Shown here in pieces: positions 1 through 4,511 of a stretch of 7,358 bases of DNA. The notes below the pieces were generated by a model. That model saw nothing but the letters and a program-made list of their open reading frames with translations, searched no databases and had not been told where the DNA came from. How positions within the stretch are numbered: the first letter of the stretch is position 1; the number at the start of each line of letters is the position of its first letter. Source of the stretch: JBPCPM01 sp050999155 (GTDB lineage: Bacteria > Actinomycetota > Thermoleophilia > Solirubrobacterales > 70-9); the NCBI GenBank assembly GCA_050999155.1, contig JBPCPM010000067.1, forward strand, positions 1-7,358. The letters are read 5' to 3'. A program made the translations under genes and the position numbers.

Positions 1-958
1 GCTCCATGCCGAGGGGGCCTTGGGCCTCCCCGGCAAGAAACTGCCGCACGAACATGTTGTTCGAGTTGAAGAGCTCCCGGGCCGGGCCCGACTCCACGAT
101 CTTGCCCTTCCAGAGGATGGCGATGTACTCGGCCACGCGGCGGGCCGACATGATGTCGTGGGTGATCACCACGTAGGCCCCGCCATTCTCGGCGTGCACC
201 TCCTGGATCAGCTCGCAGAGGAGCGCCGTGCGCACGGGGTCGAGCCCTGAGTCGGGCTCGTCGAAGAGCACGATGTCGGGGTCGAGCACCAGCGCTCGGG
301 CGAAACCGGCGCGCTTGCGCATACCTCCCGAGAGCTCGTTGGGGAACTTGTCGGCCGCGCCGGAGAGCCCCACCTCGCGCAGACGGCGCTGACAGATCTC
401 CATGATCTCGTCCTCGCCCTTGTCCGTGTGCTGGCGCAGCGGGAAGGCCACGTTGTCGAGCACGTTCATCGAGCCGAACAGGGCGCCGTCCTGGAAGAGC
501 ACACCGAACTTCTTGCGCATCTCGAAGAGCTCGTCGTCAACCATGTTCGGCACCGACTCGCCGTGCACGAGCACGTCGCCCTCGTCGGGATAGAGCAGCC
601 CGACCATGTGCTTGATGCACACCGACTTGCCCGTGCCGGACGGCCCCAGGATCATCGAGATCTGGTCCTCGGGGATGCCCAGATTCAGGCCGTTGAGGAT
701 CGTGTTGCGGCCGAAGGACTTCTTCACGTCGATGAACTCGACGGCATCGGTGTCGGCGGTGGAGTCTCGCCTCGTGCCCGTGTGCCACTCATACTCGTCG
801 CCACCCTCGCCGTGGCCGTCCGAGCCCTTCTCGCCCTCGGCGGGCTCCTGCTCGCGGGTCACGCTCGCCTGGGTCTGCTTCGAGCCGCCCTCGCCGGAGC
901 TCTGCTCCTCGTCCGGGCGCGCCGCCTCCTGCTCGGTGGTCTTCTCGTCGTCGCTCAA
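1..958 (-). CDS. MCE/Mla-type ABC transporter ATP-binding protein (Mkl/MlaF-like), 3' end cut by window edge
   Basis: This gene encodes the cytoplasmic ATPase that would power a YrbE/MCE lipid importer. I translated 319 codons from a TTG at 958 to the left edge. All ABC motifs are present: Walker A GPSGTGKS (105-112), Q-loop FQDGALF (Q156), signature LSGGMRKRAGFARAL (209-223), Walker B and D-loop IVLFDEPDSGLDPV (229-242) and H-loop ITHD (H267). The DEPDSGLDPVRT block and the GEAQGPLGM ending resemble Mkl of actinobacterial MCE systems, so probably only a few residues are missing. The TTG is chosen because AAGGAG lies 4 bases upstream and no ATG precedes Walker A. Residues 1-72 are an acidic, Glu/Gly/Ser-rich, probably disordered extension before the ABC fold begins near AVEFIDVKKSFG. 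The gene follows the two permease genes on the same strand. Family assignment is firm; the transported lipid is unknown. Confidence 0.93.
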   Translation of the reverse strand, partial: MSDDEKTTEQEAARPDEEQSSGEGGSKQTQASVTREQEPAEGEKGSDGHGEGGDEYEWHTGTRRDSTADTDAVEFIDVKKSFGRNTILNGLNLGIPEDQISMILGPSGTGKSVCIKHMVGLLYPDEGDVLVHGESVPNMVDDELFEMRKKFGVLFQDGALFGSMNVLDNVAFPLRQHTDKGEDEIMEICQRRLREVGLSGAADKFPNELSGGMRKRAGFARALVLDPDIVLFDEPDSGLDPVRTALLCELIQEVHAENGGAYVVITHDIMSARRVAEYIAILWKGKIVESGPARELFNSNNMFVRQFLAGEAQGPLGME

Positions 959-962
959 CGTG

Positions 963-968
963 CTCCTT
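963..968 (-). promoter_or_regulatory. Shine-Dalgarno site for the Mkl-like ATPase
   Basis: AAGGAG on the minus strand, 4 bases before the TTG at 958. It decides the start of the ATPase, which has no usable ATG or better-placed GTG near its N-terminus. Confidence 0.7.
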
Positions 969-975
969 CCTTAGT

Positions 976-991
976 GCCGCGAACGCGCGGC
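976..991 (-). other. Intercistronic hairpin between permease B and the ATPase
   Basis: A perfect 6-bp stem with a 4-base loop: GCCGCG, CGTT, CGCGGC read on the minus strand. It begins one base after the permease B stop codon and ends before the ATPase Shine-Dalgarno site. No T-tract follows, so it is not a classical intrinsic terminator. It could protect the 3' end of the upstream message or lower downstream expression. The structure is read directly; any function is inference. Confidence 0.45.
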
Positions 992-992
992 G

Positions 993-1778
993 TCAGCCGC
1001 CGATGGGCGCCCGTGGGTTGGCTCCCCAGAAGACCTGCGTGCCCAGCATGCCGATCACGTGGACCATCACGATGTTCAGCACCATCGACTTCGCGGTGGC
1101 GGTGCCCACGCCGACCGGGCCGCCGCCCGCGTTGTACCCGTAGTAGACGCCGACGATCACGATCACCACGGCCATCGTGAAGCCCTTCATGAGGCTGAAC
1201 ACCAGGTCGAGCGGATTCTGGAACATCCAGAAGATCAGGAAGTAGCCGCCGGAGGAGACGTCGCCGATCTGCTGGACGACGGCGAGCCAGCTGCCGAAAT
1301 AGGCTACCCCGACGGCGCCCATGTACACGAACGGGAAGACCAGCCAGGCGGCGAACATCCGGGTGGCGAGCAGGAAGACGATGGGGGGGACGCCCATGAC
1401 CTGCAGGGCATCGATCTCATCGGAGATCCGCATGGCTCCGACCTCGGCCACGATGCCGGTACCGACCTTGGCCGCGAGCATGTACCCGAAGGCGTAGGGG
1501 ACGATCTCGCGCAGATCGCAGTAGGCGGCGAAGATGCCCGCGTAGGCGGGAGCACCGACCGAGCGGTTGAAGTACGCGCCCTCGAGGCCACACTGCAGGC
1601 CCAAGATCAGCACGAAGCCCCAGATGACAACCGTCGAGCCGACGATCAAGATGCCGGCTTGGCGCATGGCCTCGCCGGTGTAGCGGAACACGCGCCCGCT
1701 GTAGACGAGGCCCATGATGCGGACGCCGAACTGGGAGATCTCCCCGATCGTCGACAGGCCGTTGCGTACGGCGCCCAT
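993..1778 (-). CDS. MlaE/YrbE-family ABC transporter permease (second, YrbE-B-like)
   Basis: A 261-residue integral membrane permease, the usual length for the MlaE/YrbE family. It is expected to pair with the preceding permease and the Mkl-like ATPase to move lipids or other hydrophobic substrates with MCE proteins. Hydrophobic segments lie near 42-62, 92-112, 133-160, 178-187, 199-213 and 231-250. The family's cytoplasmic coupling motif is visible as ISDEIDALQVMGVPP (118-132), which should contact the ATPase, followed later by the conserved glycine-rich stretch AGGGPVGVGTAT (217-228). The ATG at 1778 lies 3 bases after the permease A stop, so translation is probably coupled; AGGTG about ten bases upstream is a weak ribosome site. 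It differs clearly from permease A, as expected of a heterodimer. The substrate cannot be read from the sequence. Confidence 0.92.
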   Translation of the reverse strand: MGAVRNGLSTIGEISQFGVRIMGLVYSGRVFRYTGEAMRQAGILIVGSTVVIWGFVLILGLQCGLEGAYFNRSVGAPAYAGIFAAYCDLREIVPYAFGYMLAAKVGTGIVAEVGAMRISDEIDALQVMGVPPIVFLLATRMFAAWLVFPFVYMGAVGVAYFGSWLAVVQQIGDVSSGGYFLIFWMFQNPLDLVFSLMKGFTMAVVIVIVGVYYGYNAGGGPVGVGTATAKSMVLNIVMVHVIGMLGTQVFWGANPRAPIGG

Positions 1779-1781
1779 GGG

Positions 1782-2588
1782 CTACTTCACCTGGGACAGC
1801 GACGGGTGCGTGGCCAGCAGCGACTGCGTGAAGACGTAGTTGAAGGCGAAGATGCCGAGGAACGCGATGACCACCCCTTGGTTGACCGCGCGGCCGACGC
1901 CCTCGGGGCCGCCGCCTGTCGTCATGCCCTTGTAGCAACAGACGATGGCGATGATCGCGCCGAACAGCGTCGTCTTGAGGATCGAGCCCCAGAGCTCCGT
2001 GGTCGACGCGTTGGAGAAGAAGGTGGAGAAGAAGCCGGTCAGCGGCGCGTGGTAGAGCACCGAGGCCGCCATGCCGCCGATCGTGCCGGCGATGAAGCCG
2101 TAGATGTTCAGCAGGCCGGTCACGAACATCAGCGACAGGAACCGCGGGACGACGAGGTTCTTGATCGGATCGACGCCGAGAACCATCAAGGCGTCGAGTT
2201 CCTCACGGATCTTGCGGGCCCCGAGGTCGGCGGTGATGGCCGTACCGGCGACGCCGGCGACGACGACCGCGACCACGAAGGGCGAGAACTCGCGGATCGA
2301 GGCGAGCACGAAGAAGCCGCCGAGGCGGTCCAGCGCGCCGAACAGCGTCAGGAAGTTGGCGGCCTGCAGACCCGGGGCGCCGAAGCCGAAGGCGACGGCC
2401 GAGATGAACATCGGCAGCCAGCACAGCTTCAGGGCGAAGATGAACTGGTCGACGAACTCGCCGCCGTACGGAAACGGCGGCCGCACGGCCGACGCAACGG
2501 TCTTGCTGGTCAGGATCACGACATCGCCGATCTGCTGAAAGACGTTCTTTGCGGGCAGTACCGCGCGCTCTGCAAGGTTGGCGAACAT
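1782..2588 (-). CDS. MlaE/YrbE-family ABC transporter permease (first, YrbE-A-like)
   Basis: A 268-residue membrane permease and the first gene of the MCE-type transporter operon. Hydrophobic segments lie near 49-70, 91-119, 146-173, 202-220 and 237-258. The family coupling motif is IREELDALMVLGVDP (127-141), and TTGGGPEGVGRA (223-234) is the conserved stretch before the last helix. I prefer the ATG at 2588, preceded by AGGGG at a spacing of five, over an in-frame GTG at 2621. That GTG has no ribosome site and sits at the foot of a small hairpin. A promoter with a near-consensus -35 box ends about 60 bases upstream, so this gene probably heads the transcript that continues into permease B and the ATPase. 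The divergent neighbour is the Mec-like peptidase gene. Family is certain; which of the two permeases plays which role is by analogy with mycobacterial yrbEA/yrbEB order. Confidence 0.92.
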   Translation of the reverse strand: MFANLAERAVLPAKNVFQQIGDVVILTSKTVASAVRPPFPYGGEFVDQFIFALKLCWLPMFISAVAFGFGAPGLQAANFLTLFGALDRLGGFFVLASIREFSPFVVAVVVAGVAGTAITADLGARKIREELDALMVLGVDPIKNLVVPRFLSLMFVTGLLNIYGFIAGTIGGMAASVLYHAPLTGFFSTFFSNASTTELWGSILKTTLFGAIIAIVCCYKGMTTGGGPEGVGRAVNQGVVIAFLGIFAFNYVFTQSLLATHPSLSQVK

Positions 2589-2620
2589 GTTGGCCCCTAG
2601 GAATGGTCGATCGCGGTCCA

Positions 2621-2633
2621 CGGGAAAATCCCG
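2621..2633. repeat. Small inverted repeat in the permease A leader
   Basis: CGGGA, AAA, TCCCG: a 5-bp stem with a 3-base loop, inside the predicted 5' untranslated region of the transporter operon and 33 bases upstream of the chosen ATG. A copy differing by one base (CGGGAAACTCCCG, minus strand) lies at 4442-4454, just upstream of another gene start. It may be an operator half, an mRNA hairpin or chance. Confidence 0.35.
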
Positions 2634-2648
2634 GGTGCGACCTGCGGG

Positions 2649-2677
2649 AGCCTAGAGGACGCTCCAGCGGTGGTCAA
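2649..2677 (-). promoter_or_regulatory. Sigma-70-type promoter of the MCE transporter operon
   Basis: On the minus strand, TTGACC (2677-2672) is followed by a 17-base spacer and TAGGCT (2654-2649). Five of six -35 bases match consensus, and the -10 fits the TAnnnT pattern of actinobacterial housekeeping promoters. Transcription would start near 2642, giving a leader of about 54 bases before the ATG at 2588. No other pair in the gap is as good. Confidence 0.65.
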
Positions 2678-2692
2678 CGGACAACCGTCGCG

Positions 2693-2708
2693 CGCGCCCG
2701 AGGGCGCG
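2693..2708. repeat. 16-bp palindrome in the divergent control region
   Basis: CGCGCCC, GA, GGGCGCG: seven paired bases around a 2-base centre. It lies 15 bp upstream of the -35 box of the transporter promoter and about 60 bp upstream of the -10 box of the Mec-like gene. The placement suits a regulator-binding site acting on one or both promoters. GC-rich palindromes also arise by chance at this base composition. Confidence 0.4.
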
Positions 2709-2721
2709 TTGGGGCGTTGGG
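2706..2721. repeat. Tandem 8-bp direct repeat (GCGTTGGG x2)
   Basis: Two perfect, adjacent copies of GCGTTGGG, the first overlapping the end of the 16-bp palindrome by three bases. They lie in the non-coding gap between the divergent transporter and Mec-like genes. They could be tandem binding sites; nothing in the window identifies a regulator. Confidence 0.4.
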
Positions 2722-2767
2722 TTCGAGCCTCGGGCATCGGTGCAGACCGACCGCGAGAACGCCGACG

Positions 2768-2773
2768 TAGACT
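2768..2773 (+). promoter_or_regulatory. Putative -10 box for a leaderless Mec-like mRNA
   Basis: TAGACT ends 7 bases before the GTG at 2781, the spacing expected if transcription starts at or next to the start codon. No Shine-Dalgarno sequence precedes the GTG. Leaderless messages starting at ATG or GTG are common in actinobacteria. No convincing -35 box is seen at 16-18 bases upstream. Confidence 0.45.
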
Positions 2774-2780
2774 CCCTGCG

Positions 2781-3176
2781 GTGAAGATCTCGCGCGAACT
2801 CGTCGAGGAAATCATCGCCCACGCCCGCGAGGAGGCCCCGAACGAGTGCTGCGGCATGGTCGGCGGGGAGGACGGTACCGCGCAGACCGTGTACAGGGCG
2901 ACCAACGCCGAGGCGAGCCCCCTGCGCTACAGCATCTCCGCGCAGGATCTCCTGCGGATCACCAACGCGATCGACGATGCGGGGCAGCAGCTCACCGCGA
3001 TCTACCACTCGCACACCCGCAGCCCGGCGTGGCCGTCACAGACCGACGTCAATCTCGCCTTCTACCCCGACGCGGTGTATGTGATCGTGTCGGTGGTCGG
3101 CGACGGCGAGCCGGAGGTCCGCTGCTTTCACATCGTCGACGGCCAGATCTCGGAGGCCCAGCTTGCCATCGACTGA
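2781..3176 (+). CDS. mec: JAMM/MPN (M67) zinc metallopeptidase, Mec-like
   Basis: A 131-residue single-domain JAMM peptidase. The metal site is complete: Glu22 in APNECCGMVGG, then H76-S-H78, seven residues, Ser86, two residues and Asp89, which is the exact HxHx7SxxD pattern. From memory, the stretch from IYHSHT to the HIVDGQISE tail closely parallels Mycobacterium tuberculosis Mec (Rv1334). Mec hydrolyses the CysO-cysteine adduct to release cysteine in the O-phosphoserine cysteine pathway. No CysO or CysM gene is in this window, so that role is inferred from resemblance only; a related isopeptidase acting on another small ubiquitin-like or sulfur-carrier protein is possible. An upstream in-frame GTG at 2670 would add 37 arginine-rich residues unlike the family and would overlap the promoter region, so the GTG at 2781 is chosen. 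The 3' end overlaps the next gene by 14 bases. Confidence 0.88.
   Translation: MKISRELVEEIIAHAREEAPNECCGMVGGEDGTAQTVYRATNAEASPLRYSISAQDLLRITNAIDDAGQQLTAIYHSHTRSPAWPSQTDVNLAFYPDAVYVIVSVVGDGEPEVRCFHIVDGQISEAQLAID
3152..3156 (+). promoter_or_regulatory. Shine-Dalgarno site inside the Mec-like gene
   Basis: GGAGG followed by a 6-base spacer and the TTG at 3163. It supports the TTG start of the next gene and its translation from the same message as the Mec-like peptidase. Confidence 0.75.
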
Positions 3177-3657
3177 GCGACCTCCGACGTGCCCTGTCTG
3201 CGAGCAGCCGGTCGAATCATCCTCGCCGCTGTGTCCGCGGTGCGGAGTCCCTCCGGCTTGGCATGGCAAGAACGCCAAGGGACGGGAGACTGCCCGCGAC
3301 CGCGCCCGGAAGGTCGACCCGCGCTACGTAGGGGGCGAGATGGTGCGCGTGGCCGGTGGGCGCAACGAGGCCGAGGTGGAGTTCGTGCGCGGCCTGCTGC
3401 TCGAGGAGGGGATTCCGAGCATGGTCCAGCGCGCCCGTGGCTTCGATGTCCCCGACTTCCTCGCGGCCGGGCCCCGGGACATCCTCGTCTCCGAGAGGGC
3501 GGTCGAGCGCTCACGCGAGCTGCTGACCGATGAGCTGCTCGGCGAGCAGCCGCCCCCGATCGCCGAGATCCCGGCCGCCCGCCTGCTGATCTGGCTGCTG
3601 ATCGGCCTGGTCGGCGGTGGCGGGGTGTTGTGGATGCTCATCGCGCTGACGAGCTGA
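3163..3657 (+). CDS. Zinc-ribbon / DUF2007 protein with C-terminal membrane anchor
   Basis: A 164-residue protein of three visible parts. Residues 10-27 form a zinc ribbon with CPVC, ten residues, then CPRC. Residues 59-125, beginning EMVRVAGGRNEAEVEFVRGLL and containing a GIPS motif, match the DUF2007 pattern, annotated in general as a putative prokaryotic signal-transducing domain of unknown biochemistry. Residues 141-161 are one hydrophobic helix, so the protein is probably held in the membrane by its C-terminus with the other domains in the cytoplasm. The TTG start is supported by GGAGG six bases upstream and by a 14-base overlap with the Mec-like gene, which implies co-transcription and coupled translation. 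This pairing hints at a shared process, but the function is unknown. The N-terminal 50 residues after the ribbon are basic. The stop is only 10 bases from the convergent gene. Confidence 0.85.
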   Translation: MPSTERPPTCPVCEQPVESSSPLCPRCGVPPAWHGKNAKGRETARDRARKVDPRYVGGEMVRVAGGRNEAEVEFVRGLLLEEGIPSMVQRARGFDVPDFLAAGPRDILVSERAVERSRELLTDELLGEQPPPIAEIPAARLLIWLLIGLVGGGGVLWMLIALTS

Positions 3658-3667
3658 GGCGGGCCGG

Positions 3668-4438
3668 CTAGGTCGTGCGCGCGCCGTCGGCGCCGCCCGG
3701 CCGGATCCGTTCGAGGTGGGCGCGCCACTCGCGCGCGACCTCGGCCACGGGCGCCTCGAAGGCCAGCGCCACCGCTGCCTCGGGGCCTCCGCGGCGCGGC
3801 CGGGAGGCCAGCACCTCGCAGGCCGACGGTCCCCGCAGCTCCGAGAGCAGCTCGAACACCGTGCCCCCGAGGACCACCGCGTCCGCCGCCTTGGGAGGGA
3901 AGGCGGGCTTGGGGCCCTCCCGCAGCCGGCGGCCGACCGCCGCGCGGAACAGCGGAACCTGGCTGGAGAAGTACTGCGCGGCCCCCTCGACCAGCCACGC
4001 GTAGCGCAGGTAGCGCGTGAACCGCCGGGGGGTCCAGGGAGGCGGCAGCCAGCCGCTGCCGGTGGCCACCGCGTGCTGGGCATACAGCCGGGCGGGCGTG
4101 CCGAGCAGGGCGAGCCGCGACTCGGGCCCCGCCGCGCGCGCCTCGACTTCGCGGTCGGCGAGGACATGCAGCTCGGTCCGGGTGGCCCAGCCGGCGAGGT
4201 AGCGCCGGGCGGCCGGGGCAGCCAGCCGCTGGGCGACCAGCAGGTAGGGGTGGGCGAGGGCGAGCTGGGCCGGGCTGGAGTGGACGATCACCGCGACGTC
4301 CTCGGAGACCGCGGGCAGCCGCTGCTCGAGCTCGAGGCGCAGATCCTCGAGCTCGTCGAGAATCCGCTCGGCCGATGCCGCGTCGTCCTGCGCGTGGCGG
4401 GCGGAGAAGCTCAGCGATGTGGTCTCGACCCAGCTCAC
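3668..4438 (-). CDS. Peptidase-MA-like (gluzincin-fold) protein lacking HExxH; probable pseudo-peptidase
   Basis: A 256-residue protein with no clear signal peptide or membrane helix. The N-terminal part (about 7-53) reads like the opening of peptidase-MA proteins: a short strand, a helix rich in Glu and Leu, then a strand VAVIVHSS. Residues 148-156, WLVEGAAQY, match the downstream glutamate motif of gluzincin metallopeptidases (E151 as third zinc ligand). The HExxH motif expected some 20-35 residues earlier is absent: the equivalent place reads LYAQH (118-122), keeping only the last histidine. I infer a non-catalytic or altered relative. The start is the GTG at 4438; no other in-frame ATG or GTG lies between it and the acylase stop, and no strong ribosome site is visible. 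It lies 73 bases downstream of the acylase gene on the same strand and may be co-transcribed with it. The gene is well supported, the family less so. Confidence 0.72.
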   Translation of the reverse strand: MSWVETTSLSFSARHAQDDAASAERILDELEDLRLELEQRLPAVSEDVAVIVHSSPAQLALAHPYLLVAQRLAAPAARRYLAGWATRTELHVLADREVEARAAGPESRLALLGTPARLYAQHAVATGSGWLPPPWTPRRFTRYLRYAWLVEGAAQYFSSQVPLFRAAVGRRLREGPKPAFPPKAADAVVLGGTVFELLSELRGPSACEVLASRPRRGGPEAAVALAFEAPVAEVAREWRAHLERIRPGGADGARTT

Positions 4439-4440
4439 CG

Positions 4441-4455
4441 GCGGGAGTTTCCCGC
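4441..4455. repeat. Inverted repeat between the acylase and the pseudo-peptidase gene
   Basis: GCGGGA, GTT, TCCCGC: a perfect 6-bp stem with a 3-base loop. It ends two bases upstream of the GTG at 4438 on the minus strand, so in RNA it would occupy the ribosome-binding area. It lacks a T-tract, which argues against an intrinsic terminator for the acylase. It resembles the repeat at 2621-2633. Confidence 0.45.
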
Positions 4456-4511
4456 ACAGCCGGGTTCGGCAGACGGCTACCCCACCCTGGAGCGCCGCTG
4501 CCCTCCGAACG

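Noticed and set aside
428..1180. A 250-codon plus-strand open frame over the ATPase gene
   Set aside because: The minus strand encodes every ABC ATPase motif in order; the plus-strand product is a Leu/Ala/Arg-rich shadow.
1059..2600. A 513-codon open frame on the plus strand across both permease genes
   Set aside because: It is the mirror of real minus-strand genes in GC-rich DNA. Its product is mostly Asp, Glu, His, Gly and Ala with no domain, while the opposite strand gives two clear YrbE permeases.
2589..2621. A GTG start 11 codons upstream for permease A
   Set aside because: No ribosome site precedes it and it begins at an inverted repeat, whereas the ATG at 2588 has AGGGG at suitable spacing.
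2670..2780. An upstream GTG start giving a longer Mec-like protein
   Set aside because: The extra 37 residues are Arg/Pro/Gly-rich, unlike the family, and their DNA holds the divergent control elements. The GTG at 2781 matches the usual N-terminus.
4441..4455. Intrinsic terminator for the acylase gene
   Set aside because: The stem is good but no T-tract follows on the minus strand, and the next gene starts two bases later.
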